A DNA stretch of 64,000 nt. It comes from Aldrovandia affinis. Lineage: Eukaryota > Chordata > Actinopteri > Notacanthiformes > Halosauridae. The notes below the pieces were generated by a model. The model worked only from the letters and a program-made list of their open reading frames with translations, had not been told where the DNA came from and did no database searches. The position numbers and the translations under genes are program-made. Positions 12,401-27,400 of this stretch are shown here, piece by piece (positions within the stretch are counted from its first letter, which is position 1; each line of letters opens with the position of its first letter). Location: positions 2,371,625 through 2,435,624 of the forward strand of contig JAINUG010000020.1 of NCBI GenBank assembly GCA_029706075.1, given 5' to 3'.

Positions 12401-15400
12401 AAGTAAACAGTGGTGACGACAGATTGACTAGATGGACAGTGTTCAGTGGTAGTGGAGTCTGAAGAGGTGGGTTTTGAGTCTCTTGCAGAAGATTGGAAGT
12501 GATTGGAAGTGATTCCGCATACAACTCGCACCTGCAGTGCAGTTGTAAAATGTAATAACTTTAATACCTTTGCCATAGCGAACTGGAAATTCTGTTATGT
12601 CTAATGAAGAGCAAGCACCATGTTATTGGACTTGCTTTCACTACAATAAAATTGAATACATAATTGTATGGTGTAAAACACTAAACTAAACTAAGATGAT
12701 CAGATTCCCCACATTTGGTTCTTCAATAAACGATGAAGAACGAAGTCCGATTTCTCTCAATTCCTTATTTGGATTATTACTGCATTTTAAACAAAATACT
12801 TTTCTGCATATAAAATATGTACAGTCCCGGCCAAAAGTTTTGTCGCATGAGTGGACAAAAGTGACAATTGCTAATTACCCAACTCTTAATTAGCTAATAA
12901 AGTTAGGAAACAACACAAATTAATCATAAGTGTCTAAAGTTTATTTAGATACCAACAAAACAAAAAATTCATAGATGCTTATAAGGTTTATTGCTTGATA
13001 ATGATGAACAAGCCAGTTTCTACCTGGACAAAAGTCTTGTCGCAAATAATAATCAATCAAATTATAATCAAGAAATTTGATCTTTCTCAAAAAGTTAATA
13101 AAATAACAAATGAAAAATCAGTCTAGTATTTCATCATGGACTATAAGTTAAGAAATGTATATCTTGTATGGGTTCCTTTGGCCTGCAGAACAGTTGCCAC
13201 CCGGTTTGGCAGAGAGTCGTAGAGCTTGTTGATGAAGTTGTCGGGGTTGGCATGGAAGGCCACCTTGCAGGCATCCCAAAGCTCCTCCAAGTTCTTCGGC
13301 TTGGTCCTCCAAGCTTCCTCCTTCATTCTTCCCCAGATATGCTCAATAATATTCATATCTGGAGACTGTGCTGGCCATCCCTGAAGGACCTTGATCTTCT
13401 TCCCCCTGAGAAACTTCATAGTGGAACCTGAGGTATGGCAAGGAGCTCCATCCAGTTGAAATATCTGACTCCTTTTGTAGTTGGGAATGTACTGGGAGGC
13501 AAGAATCTGTTGATATTTGGCACTGTCAATGTTATCATCCACCTTACAGATCTCCCTGGCACCTCCGTATTGGATGTAACCCCAAAGCATAATCTTTCCA
13601 CCTCCAAATTTGACTGTCTTCTGGGTGAACCGTGGGTCCAGACGGGCCCCAGAGGGTCGTCGACAATATTGGCGGCGCTTGGGATGGAGCTCAACTGACG
13701 ATTCATCTGAAAAATCAATTTTTCGCCACTTTTCTGCTGTCCAACCTTCCGTCAGGCTATGGGCCTTGGCGTACGCAACAGGATTTCTTAGCTGTCTCTT
13801 GTTTAGCGCTGGTTTCTGGGCAGCAATACGACCGTGGAGACCATTGCGAGCAAGAATCCGGCGTCCACTCCTCCTGGAGCTGTGAGGCGGTTGACATGGG
13901 GCTGGCTTTTGACAGTCGGACCAGCAAGCTGTCGTCCCGAGCAGTTGTCTTGTGCGGTCTGCCCGACCTGGGTCTGTCATGGACGTCGCCAGTCTCTTGG
14001 TAGCGCTTGCAAATCCTCTCCACCTGCCGTTTAGACACATTGAAGATGTCTGCAACTTCAGCAGGAGACTTGGACTTGAGATTCTTGATGATCAGCACTT
14101 TGGTTTCTGGTTTGATCTTGGGCATGTTGACAGAAGCAATGTTGAGCATGAACTGATGGCTTAAAGTGTCAAATTTCAGTTTTTATTGCTCAAAGTTACC
14201 TACATCTGACTAATCAAGCCCCTTGTTTGTTTCTTCCTTATTCACTGTGGCCTAGAAATTGGAGTTGGCCATTGCGACAAGACTTTTGTCTGGCCAAAAC
14301 TGGCCTGTTGATCATTATCAAGCTATAAACCTTATAAGCATCTATGAAATGTTTGTTTTGATGGTATCTAAATAAACTTTAGACACTTATGATTCATGTG
14401 TTGTTTCCTAACTTTATTAGCTAATTAAGAGTTGGGTAATTAGCAATTGTCACTTTTGTCCACTCATGCGACAAAACTTTTGGCCGGGACTGTATATGAC
14501 CCCTGCAATTCACCCTGCTTGTCCCTCTGTTTGAATCTGGTCACCCTAAAACTATCAGTGTGTATCAGTTTCCTACTGAGAAAAGCACATAGAACCACGC
14601 CTTCACCAAATTAGCACATAACGCCTGCGTTTCAGTTAAGTGGTGGTCTGGATGGACAAAAACACAAACTTAAGTATCACACAGAAAATGTGCACAGCAT
14701 TTAATGTTTTTATTGACACACACCCCATTACGCTGTCCAACCCATATTGAGGCAAATGCCTTTATTGCAGACCAGTTAACTACCAAACTGGGGGGTGGCG
14801 AGAAGTTTTCTTTTTGCAACGAACGAGACTAGCAATTACACTACCGCCCAGGTGCGTTTTCACTACCATCCTCACCAAACTATAGCCCGATGTGAATATC
14901 TGTAATTGTAAAAGTGTGCTTTGGCAATATGAGAGTAATCTTGTCATGCCAGTAAAGCAATATGAATTGAATTGAACTAAATTGAATTGAGAGACACTAA
15001 TAACAACCTGAGGCTAAGGACTAATGACAACCTAATTGTCATTCTGGCAAGTTGGCCCCAGGAGGCTTGTTTAGCTTGAAATGGTACAAAAAAGGCATGT
15101 TGTTTGGGCGTAGTGGGCTTGGCTTTTGGGCGAACGCTTCCAAAATGTTCCATGTGTGAGTTCAGCCCAAGCTGGACATATGTGCCGAGTTTTGTTTTGA
15201 TCGAGTGAAGTGGTGATATAGAAGTTCTTCCCGGAAAAATGGTGAGACAAAATAAAATAACAAAGAAACAAAAGGACATCACACTTCAAATGTGATTGAC
15301 AAGTTTGGAGTGTATATGAGCAACATTACGCGTATTCGCCGCACGCCACATGGCTGCCACGCCATGTGACACGACACGACAAGTATCTTCCCAAACAAAA

Positions 15401-18400
15401 AAGCCTCCGGCAGCAAACATGTCAAGAGTTTTCTAAGTACATCACACACAATCCGTAGGTAGTGGGCAACTGGAATTGGGAAGGAATTATTACATACGCT
15501 TTGCTGGCCTAATGTTTGCCGTCCACTAAAATTAGTATTTTCCCATTATTATTTTGTGATCCTCTCAACCCAAAAGTGTAATGTGCATGAGATTTGTACT
15601 GCTCGTGCATGTGTCGCCTATAACAGGCTACTGGAACTAATAGTATGTATCTCGTACATTTTTGTGGCCACGCCCCAAAATGTTTTCGAGAGCTTCAAAA
15701 ATAGTTTTTCCATATGTCACTGGAGACTTGAAACTATGTGTATGCGGAAATGTATAGGGCTACAAAAATTGTGAAGGAATAGTCGGTGGCCCATATGGTC
15801 TGGCAGCCACATACTCTAACGTTCACCATTATGCATTTCACATGATTTTATTGACATTCTGCTTGACGCCAAGGCTTGTATAGACTGCAAGCTCTGCAAA
15901 TGGTTACTCCATTTCCATACAAAACACGGCAGACCATATAACTCGGCGGCCATGTTACTTCCTAGGGATACGTGGCATCAAACTTGTCATGTCACATGGC
16001 ATGGCGGCCATGTTGCATGCGGAAAATGTGCACTAATGTGGGAGATTGCTGTTTCTCCCTGAGCTTTGCTTGCATTCTCCCCAAACTTGGAAAACACATT
16101 TTAAATGTGATGTCCTTTTGATTATTCTTTGGAAAGTCGTTTTTTGTTTCACAGGGCTTGGAAGCCTCCGAGGTTGGCTGCAGCCTCTAGTTTCCTTTTA
16201 TGAATGCAACACCTTATCGCCGTTATGCTTAACTCACTGATTCTGGCTTTTAGGCCAGGTCCCTTGTCTTTTTGACTAAACAAAAGGTGTTGAAAGAGAA
16301 GCTTTTACATGTGGTATGCTAATACAGTGAGTACAGGCAAGAAGCAGCTCAGGAATACCCTGGATTAGATTGAATTACAGGCTGGCAGTGTAGTGTAATG
16401 ATTCGGGAGCTGGGCTTGTTGCAGGTTCAATTCCCAGGTGGGTCACTGCTGTTGTACCCTTGGGCAAGGTACTTAACCTGAATTGCTTCAGTAAAATATC
16501 CAGCCGAAAAAATTGATTGTATGTAAAGAAATGTAAACTGTGTAAGTCGCTCTGGATAAGAGTGTCTGCTAAATGCCTAAAATGTAAAATGAATTATATT
16601 TACATTCTTTTCAAAGGGCCAGTTGAGGTGAAGTATTCCCAGCTAACACATAACATCCTCTACACACGTTTGTACCAGTAACATTACCACATTTCCACAA
16701 GGTTGTGAGAATAAAATGGATTTGAACTGGGCAATATTTCTCCCCAATACCAATGAAAGTTAATTGTTTATCCATGATAAAATGCCAGGTGCATGGTTCA
16801 ACAAATATACCCACACTTTTTGATCTGTTTGCCCTCAGGGTGAAAAAATGTTCGGACAATACAATATATAATATTACTTTTAGTATAGAGTTGTGCAAAA
16901 CAAGCCCTGATCTAGTTTTGCAATTTATTTATTGCAGGGACCAAAGATCAATGACTCTTGCCTTCGGGAAGTTAATTTAGCATGCACAGTAATGAATAAA
17001 TCATGCAGGGTGATTAAGAACAGACAGCCCAAATAGCTTATTGGCTTTTCAGCTTCGTTGCATTCTCCCCCCGATTGCAATCACCACAGCTTATGCAGAG
17101 AAAACGTCAAAACATATCAGAGGACCAATTCAATTGTTGAATTACTAAAAATATATGTACGTTACGTATGGGTTGACTTTTCAGGATTGGCAAGTAGAAG
17201 CATCAACCAGTACCTTGATCACGGCATAAACATAATCTGAATCTCTGCTCTATCCAGTCAGTAATAATAATTAAAAAAACCTCTGCCCATGGATGTCAAT
17301 TTAATTATGGGGGCTCAAACTGAAACTCAAGCTGTAAATGTCAATATCATTCTGTACTACCATAGCTCATTCCCAGGTCATCTTCACAACCCAGCACTAT
17401 CACACAGGTGGTGATCTGTCAATCTTAATAATGAGACTACCTCAAATCATTTTTTTGTTGCAGAGCTCTAGGTTGGTATATCCAGCTAAAGTACAGATTT
17501 TCGGTATGGTGATGCACCCAAATGTCTGTCTGGCTGTGTAGGTGTGTAAGGTATGAAGTCCACCGGCACAATGACTGTAAAAAAGAAGCTGTGGCTAGCC
17601 GCAAGTGTTTGAGTGGACGCTACATGCTAGTCTGCTCCCTCACAAATTAACAGAGGATGTTCCTGTGACGGGGTGGGCTTACAATTACGATCAGGCGAGC
17701 AAGCAGTAATCTTGGCGTTGTACAAAATCTTTGCTATACCGAAGTGGTCATTTTATGTACAGTAGTTCACCACTTTTAGACTCAATGTCCTCAATGGTAG
17801 ATACGGCCATGACATATCATATTGAAAAATGATCATTGAAAGATCATGGCTGTCTTTTCTTTATTCCCCAATTTGAAATACTGAATCGTAATTGTAAGCC
17901 CACCCCGTCACAGGAACATCCTCTGTTAATTTGTGAGGGAGCAGACTAGCATGTAGCGTCCACTCAAACACTTGCGGCTAGCCACAGCTTCTTTTTTACA
18001 GTCATTGCGCCGGTGGATATATATATATATATATATATACTGTATGTATACTGTATATGAATGCATATGAGTATAGCCTCATCTCTTAAAAAGATCAAAA
18101 AACATACAGAAAGATTGCATGCATTCACAGGTCCATTATGAATTAGTAGTGTGTCACACAGATCAGAAAAAATGCCCACACCTGTGTGCACACCCATTTC
18201 TGTGAAGGTGTTTCAGGCTGAGAGTCAGTGGATCTGTTTTAACTCTTATTATATCCACTTTTTAGCCCTTTACATCAATACTAAGCAATACTCAATACCA
18301 TTATACATTACTCAACTGTCTAACTAAATTAAAAAGGTAGACACAATGTTTTCCAAAATATTTAAGCTTTAAGGTATTCAATAAACAGTTAACAGTTTAG

Positions 18401-21400
18401 AGTGAGGCCCCTTTAACTCAGTGCTTCCACTGTAACGGGCTCCACAGGAGTGTCTACAGAGGTTGAAGAAGAGAGGAACAGCTGTACAATGTTTTTGCAT
18501 CTCCAAGCAATAGGAGGATAATGTCCTGGTGCGTCTTTCTTTGAGTGCAGTATAATAATGAGCTTGTTTGTGTATTTTAAGGTTAGTGGGTTTCCCAGCT
18601 GTCCCTCTGTTGGTTACAAACACAATGGGACGTCCTGTATCACATCTTTATGAAGGGATACCGGTTGTGAATCCCCATCTGTCAGTTGCCCATCTCATGT
18701 TATGCACCCTTTCTGCTATAGTCGCAGAAGGGTTCACACGCTTCTGTGCCAGCCTCTCTTCCTTAATCCACTCCTCTGATTTAGAAGAACAACAAGGAGA
18801 CAGATCTAAAGTAAAATAAATGATGTATATTCACTGTTAAAGACATTTTAAAATGGATGTTAAATTCTCCCAGCCTGCCCACTGTAGAACTAACTTTGCT
18901 GGCTATCCTTTCCTCCCATTTATACACATACTGCATCAACAGTTTCCTGCATAATATCAGCCACTTCAAAACTATGAAGAATTTAGAGCCCCTTTGTTGC
19001 CTAGGCAGCCACTTCACTTTTGAAACTGTTGCCTAGCTACTGCCCGGGTGTCAGCTGTGGCTGGCCTTAGGGCCCTGTGAGACAAGCTTGTATTGAACTG
19101 TCCTCTTTGGATTGAAATGGACTCTTTGAATTGAGTAGGGAGGGAGACTGTTTGTGGGGTGGGGGTTGGGGGGGGATACTGGTTGCTGTCATTCTCATGT
19201 GCTGAGTTTCAGAAAGTGAATTTGAAGTCATTTTAATTTAATGTTGCTTTCAACTGTTAAGCCTTTAAAGATGAATGTCAGAACTGATGACATTTTATTA
19301 AATAAAACAAAACAACATCTCCCTACAGCAACCACTTATCTGCTTACAATTATTGTTCATCAGTGTTATGCTAGGCTACATGCTCACTTTTTTTTACCAA
19401 GCGTATTATTTTATTTGACACATGCAGCATTGTCATTATGCAGCAAGAGGAAGTAATCACTGGGGCTGAAGTATTATACGTTATATTTGTGATGCCCTAC
19501 CAGATATTTTAAAACCTTTATGCAATCTTTTCTTTTTTTTGTTCAGTGTTTGCTGTGAGGGAACACCTTTACTTATTCTTGGTTTGTGACCATATATTTG
19601 GGCATGTGTGGGCCTGACAACTGAGCTGGCTGTGGGATGAGCACTCTGTTCTCAACAGACTGGCTGTGCTTCCTTTATTCTCAGTCATAGTGGGTGTGGT
19701 GAAACTACAGGTAACTGCCAAAATAAACACGAATAAATTAGGGATACAAAGCATATTGGAAGCAGGTGCTTCCACACAGGTATGGTTCCTGAGTTAAACA
19801 ATTAAGCAATTAACATCCCATTATGCTTAGGGTCATGTATAAAAATGCTGGGCAGGCCCAGTTTCCCAATAATTTGGCTACCATGGCTAGAAGAGGAGAT
19901 CTCAGTGACTTTGAAAGAGGGGTGATTGTTGGGGCACATTTGGCAGGAGCTTCAGTGACAAAGACTGCTCAACTTGTTGATGTTTCACAAGGAACAGTGG
20001 CTAAGGTGATGTCAGCATTGAAGTCTGAAGGAAAGACATAATCAACTAGGAGCAACTGCGGTCAGAAGTGCATACTCCTCAACCGTGATGTCTGTGCATC
20101 AGTTCGAGATGCAAGGCAAAACAGACAGGCAACTCTGAATCACTTGACTGCAAATGTCAATCTAGGGCTAGAGCAGGCAGTTTCATCATGAACATGCCAT
20201 TGAGAACTTCACTGAGAGGGATGCTATGATTAGGTTGCAGTGCATGAACCAAGGCATTAGTAAAGTGGTGCAAAGAACACAGGCAGTGGACTACTGAGCA
20301 GTGGAAAAAAAAGTCACTTCGTAAAATGAGTCATAATTCACCCTGTTCTCAACAACCAGACAAGTGCATGTGTGGTGCATTCCAAAAGAAGCCTACAGGC
20401 CCAATGTTTATTCCCACGCGAAGGGTTCTGGCAGCAGTTGCCTGTACATGCACAGATATACAGGTAACTGCTCAAAATAAAAGACACACCAACATAAAGT
20501 GTCTTAATAGGCCATTGGCCCACCACAAGCCGTGTCTGGAACTTGAAGAACACCATTCTTCCATGAGGAATTCAATCAACCTGAATCAAAACGTATTATG
20601 CATGAATGAAGCATGGGATAACATTACAAAGAAATCATAATCAGTATGCCTCATAATCAGTGCAACTTATAAGGAAGGAAATTAGTAACAAAAATATCTG
20701 AATTTAGGAACACTTTGAATTCAACAGTTTTTAATTTATTAACTTTGAATTCAAAACATTTTAATGTATTAACTGAAATCAATACATTTGAATTTATTAA
20801 CTATGAATTCAATAGATTTTAATTTATTAACTGTGCATTTTATTGTTTTGAATATGTTGGGTGTGAATTCAAATGTTTATAAATCCTATTGTAAAAAATA
20901 CAGGTTGTGAAAATTCACGTCAAAATTCTAATCTTAAAAAATCAAGTTCCCAAAATACTAATCTTCAAAATTCAAGTTCCCTTATTATTCCTCATTGTAA
21001 GGTCACTCCTCTCCCGTGCAATCACATCCAACCTCTGCAATCACTCAGGGCATTGCCCCATGACACCTCAGCCAATTATGTAGGGAATGATTGATGCTAG
21101 CTGAGATTAATAGTTGCTCCAGTTGTTATTCTGGATGAATGTGACACAATCTGTAACATGAGCAACAACATATGCTCAAGCATCCTGCCCTTAAATTAAT
21201 TCAATATATTTTCACAAACTTGAAATCCACAAATTTCCCCAAAGTTATTTCTGTATGGCATGGTCTTGTAATCTGATTCTGATGGCATTAAAGGTTTATT
21301 TTAGTGGTGGGACTCGATTAAAAAAATTAATCTAATTAATTAGAGGCTTTGTAATTAATTAATCGAAATTGTCGCATTTTAATCGCATATCAATATTTGA

Positions 21401-24400
21401 CACGAAAGCAACATTTTCAATTCAAATGGATTTTGGTATATCGAGTGAATCAATGAATAGACATATACATAAGTTTAAGCAGCAAAATCTTGTTTATTTT
21501 AGCTACTACAGACCAGTGCAATTTTTAACAAAGTGCAGCAATTTTAGGAATATGATAGTGCAAAGGACCTTTGGAAGAAGCTGCTGGATTTTTTGTTGTC
21601 TTTCTGCATGGCAGTTCATAAATTGTGTCAGGCAGCGCAATCTGTAGCACCTTTTCTAGCCCCTTATCTTCGACCACCGAAAGTGGTCTACAGTCCACGG
21701 CAATCAGTGAGCCAGTGAGTTGGTTACTTTGTTAGACGTGGTCTTACTCATCTTGGCTCTGAACCCCGTCATCTGGTCGAGTGTGGTTTGGCGACTCTGC
21801 TTGCTCGTACTAGGACTAACGTTAGCCTGATCAGCGTTAGCTCTGGCTTCACGCTAGCTGCAACATGTTTAGCATTGAGAAACGTTCCGTGGTGTCTGGA
21901 GTGCAAAAATATAGTGCGATTAAAATGCGTAAATTTTTTAACGCGTTATTTTTTCGGTAATTAATTAATCGAAATTAACGCGTTAAAGTCCCAGCCCTAG
22001 TTTATTTGTACTATTATTTAAATTCTTGCTAAATATTTTGGTATGAGGGTCTCCACATCATATACAGTAGCATTTCTTGGGTGTTGACAAACACACAGAT
22101 GCGTCCATACATACAATGTATGTTATGCACATCCATCTCCTACGTAACATTCAGTTTGAACACACTTTGCATATACTTTGTTTGACTTGAATGCAGTGGG
22201 ACACAGAGCACAAAACTTAAGTGAGGACTTTTTTCCATCATGCATCAGTTTTACAGTTTACCCCCTATTTATTTTGATTCGCACTCCCCCACGAACTCGC
22301 TGCCCGTCTCTACGGAGCAAGTTATTCTCCAAGGCCAGCGATGATCCGCCTCCTCCGAGATGGAACTCGCCCGCCTACTTTCTTGGAGACACCCTTCGCG
22401 CTTCTCAACGAGCTTGTGCCGGCTCACCCTCCCCCTCCCCCTGGGACAGACAGCCAAATGCCACCCCTGATCAGGGCTCCCGACCAGGGCCGATCTGATG
22501 CAGTCTGGTTTTGAACCGCAACTGCAATAGGTAGCTCACACTCGCAAAGCACCAATCAATGTGAGTGCATTAGACTGCTACGTTATTCGAGGCCCCTTAC
22601 AAATACAAAGGCAAAAAAGAGACATCTCTGATACTTACCGGCCACTGAGATAATTAACGATGCATCCATGGGATCAATCCCCAGGTTCCTGGCCCGGGCT
22701 GTCAGATGGAAATACGGAATGAAGTAGGCCAGCTGACTGAAGACCACTGACCACGTATAGATGCAGAAGAAAGGGTTTTTTAGAAGAGAGAAATCCAAAA
22801 GTTTTGTCTTTCTTGGGGATTGCTCAGGCACACTGCCGTCTTGCAGTGTGTTCTCTGTTGCTAGGCACTTTGCAGTCTGTACAAAAGAGTTTTCCTCTGA
22901 GATGCCCTCTCCAGGCACTGTCTCACAGGGGGTGCTGGCTTGACCATTAATGCCATTTCTGGCCATGGTCTTTGTGAGTTCTGAGGTCTGTGGGTCATTT
23001 GGATCCAGGCCTGGTAAATCAGAGGTAGGTGCGTGCCAGTGGTGACACAAGGCAGGGTCAGTTTTGGTAACGCCATTAGTCGAGGAACAGTGTCCGGTCA
23101 TGCAGCATTTGAAGGGATCCTTCTCTGGACCTCTTGGTTTGCTGGACTGATCTTTTTGGGCTATAGGTGAGGATGTTGCGGATGAAGATGAGGAAGGCCT
23201 CAGGTTAATAGGCCTCAGAAGCATCCCAGAGGCAACTAGGTTCAACATGAGCCCCCCATAGATGAGAAAAGCCCCTGCGTAGGAGGAGAACAGGAACAAG
23301 TCAGAAAGATAGAAATAGCAACTTACATTCTTGACCCCATCCACTGCTGTGGACCACTTACTTAACATGGACCAGCTGCATTTCAACACCGCTGTTCACA
23401 TCAGCTGTTAGAATTATGTATATATGTTTTAACCTAGTAGCATAATGGAAGCGTATATGAATGTGTGCCATTATAACACAAAACTGTGTATTCATTTCAA
23501 ACAGCCAATCCAGCCACTTTAATGCCATTGGAATGTCTAATGTTGCAATCAATAACACAGACATGAATGAACATCATCTTTTTTGTGAAAACCAAAAACC
23601 AAACACAAAACCAAACACAGGTTCATGCTATTGGAATTGTGTCATTGTGTTTTTGTTGACTACAGCAGACACAAATACTCAATCGTGAGAATCTGTATTA
23701 TATTATGCCAAAAGTCTCCTCTTGACCTAACTCACACCTAATGACAAAATGCAAATGTCAGTGAAATCCAGGCTATTTCCCCCCGAGAATGGGGTATAGT
23801 TAAGGTGTTCCCCAACTGATATAATAACTGATATTGAATTTCAACAGATCTTTTGTAGAATACCTTAACAGAAAACCTATGAATCATGATTACTATGCAT
23901 ACCGTGCCAATCATATTGCTCTAGAAGGAACTGAGTGAAAGGAGCAAGGGCAAAGGTCAAACCCATCCCAGAGCGGCCAATAGCATACGCTGTTGCAAGC
24001 CTCTTCTTGAAATACATTGCTGTGACGACAGATGTGGCTTGGTACAGAAGACCAAAGCCAAGACCTGATGTAGATACAAAGAGTCAGAACATTCCAGCAA
24101 CTGTACTTCCTTGCAGGTAAGTGTAAAAAAATAGAAAGAATTGTTAGCTGTGTTCATTCACCCCAATCAATATGAAAGCAGACATGACTCCCTCTAGAAT
24201 AGTTTATCAAAAGACCATCTTGACCAACTTATGGGCACTAATGTTTTGATTTACTGACTGAATACAAACTTCAAACACCCCTTTCCCAGGTGATGAACAG
24301 TTGCAAGGTCTCTAAAAGCCAGAGGCACTGTAGGCCTCCAGGACCACAGTCTTGATTGATGCTGGACTGCTTAATGTATCAATCACCTACCTACAACCAG

Positions 24401-27400
24401 CCCCATGCTGATGTACAAGAAGAACACGCTGGTGGCTACGATGCTTATCAGGAACCCTGCGCTGACTAACACCGCTCCCAATATTGAGGTAATCCTGACT
24501 CCCAGCTTCCCGCATGCCACAGCAGCCAGTGGACCTGGAGAGAGAAAAGAAGCCGAAGAACCTGACGGACTATGGCTAAGGCGGACTGGTTTAAGCCGTA
24601 CATTTTTCCTGTCAAATTAATTGACTTTTGGTGAATTACAATGGAACAGAGAGTGCTGCAGGCAACATTTGGAGGGATGCCTCACTATGGCCACTAACCT
24701 AGGGAGAGCCGTAAGCTGGACATTATGGAGCCGATCCAGCTGATGCTCTCCGAGGAGCCCCCAAACTGATCCTGGAAAGCCACAAAAAAGATTCCGAAGC
24801 TCTTCAGCGTCCCCATAACCAGGACATTCACCTGCCGAAATATCAAACTTTAAAGCAGAAGTGTCCACATAGTGTCCTGAGATCCAAAGGATTTTAGAAA
24901 AACCTTTCACCTTGCAGATGATTGACACACAGAACAATAAATAGTTAAAGCCCCCATCATAGAGTTCTTAAAACACTACCACTGAATTCTGCCCAATTGT
25001 CATCACCATTGCCTACTTGTTCAATACTTTTTGTATATGTATCCTTGCTTACTCCTCAAATAAATGTACTAACCTTTTCCTTCCCAGTGTTACAAGTTGC
25101 TGCCTACAATGATGTCTATTGCTGTATTACTGCACTGATCTCTTGCGCAAACTATGATTGTTCTTACCATGTATTAATGCACATCTTGTAAGTTGCTCTG
25201 GATAAGAGCGTCTGCTAAATGCTTAAAATGTAAAATATAAATTGAGTCCATGACACTATCCTAAAGCATTATGACACTAGTGAACCCAAATCTCAAGTGC
25301 ATAATGGAAATTCAAAATAACCTGTTGCAAAGTGATCTCATGACATAATGGGAATTTTATGATAACTGACATCAAGTATAAATGTCATACCGTATGTGTG
25401 ATAGTAGGGTTTTTACGACACTTGTCATAAGGTACCTCAATATACAGTACTTTGTGTTGTGACACGAGTAATATATATATATATATACTATATATATGTT
25501 GTACCACTGTCATGACAACTGTCAAAACGTCTTATGACTGTTAATGGAATGTTATGAAAAAGTATTATGAAGTATGAAGTATTATGAGGCACTTATGACA
25601 TGGTCATGAAGGCATTATAAGCAGTGTCTCTAATAAAGTATTACCTTGTTTTCAATGTCAGATTGAACCATATTGCAGAAATCACACTGTGATCCTAAAA
25701 TAATATGGTTCTATTGGCACCCCCCATCCCCACCCTCTCCTAAAAACCTCACTCAAATGAGTCTTTGCTCCTTTAAACTCTGTCTGTTTAGAACCTTTCA
25801 GGTGATGAACAAATCGAGTGTCAATAGATGAATCCATGATAAAACAGTGCCAATATGTGAAACTTTAAAGCTTAATATCTCAGAGCTATACTTTTTGGAG
25901 TTAGAACCCTTTAATTCTAAGGTATCGACTATTCATACATCTTAAAGAGATGCAGCTACTTTTTTTACATTTTCACATACGATTTGTAGCCAGAATAATT
26001 GTAGCAAATGACACCGATGAGAAGAGGTCATTGTAACAAGCCCACCATCATACAATAAAAACACAATAATGGACCTACCAGAAAACAGTGAAACACAACC
26101 ATCCATCCCCAGCCCCCATCTGGAGGATCCACATCGCAAATCTCTCGCCTCTCCTTCTGGTTTATAATTCCCCCTTCGCTGAAAAGATGCAAGCGAATGA
26201 CCCATCAACAACAAATCTTACACACAGAACATCTGAATAAAGGAGGAATAGAACACAAGATGCTGGGGAAAAACAAATTCTTATTGCAGTTTTTGAACAT
26301 AGTTCTCCCATCTGTTGCTTAAAGGACTACTCCTATGATTTTTCAATTCAGCTGATTTCTCTTATAAATATTGTTTTTGTATCAATAAAACTACTGTTAT
26401 TTTTGGTAATCACATCCATCAATAAACATTAAAAAGCAGCTGTCTTTTAAGCCTATTTTCACCTGGAAATGCAACATCCAGCTGGATGGAGCTTGGTAAT
26501 ATTCTTGAATAGCCTGACTAACAAACAGCCCCCCAACTCCCACCCCTCCCCCCAATTCATACCAACACAGCTACAACAGTACACACATGCACACATATTC
26601 ACTTTGTGTGAAGTAATGTGCATCAATATCGGCCCAAAATAAAAAATAAAAACTACTGGATTACATTGGTTAACTGGCTTAGTTAAGGGCATCACTGTTT
26701 TATTATAAGATTAAACAACGTTCGATTTGTTATCAGTGCAAAATAGCCTATATACACTTATAAAACATTGGGGGAAGAAATAATGTACACAAACTCATAG
26801 CTTTCTTATTCCACTACATCACATTCTGTGGAATTCACATTCTATGTTTTAATTTACTTCTTAGAGTTAAGATTATTTAACTCTAGGTGATTATATTTTT
26901 GAGTGTGGGGGGTAATGGATATTACTTAATAAAAAGATAATGGATATATTTTTTTTATGCAGGACGATTGCATTGCGTTGCTCTTTGCAAGCCATGTCGC
27001 TTGCTCTTCATTAGACGTGACAGCACTGCCAGTTCGCTATGGCAAAGGCATTAAAGGGAAAAAAGCTGATGATCTCATTGGACATAAGGAACCAAACCCT
27101 CACCACAACCACAGGTAATTTATCCTTCTTAAACCAACCTCTTCTACAACTTCTACAATCTGAAGGTCTCCCCATAAAAGCATGGGTAGCACTGGTGTAA
27201 ATGAATTAGTACTGGTATGTTCCAGATAAAACAGGGAATCAAGATGTTCCTGCTTTTGCTACTGAAGTACTTATTAAACTGTTTTATACATGAAATATTG
27301 TAAGTAATATAAATAAAAATATATACTGCACAAAGAAATGAAAGGTCATATTTAAATGATGTGCACATATTCAACTGTGTCACAGTTTTTAAATAATACA

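Noticed and set aside
27041-27115. ATGGCAAAGGC... as a real coding exon
   Set aside because: The same segment occurs three times in both orientations and no partner exons were found; treated as repeat.
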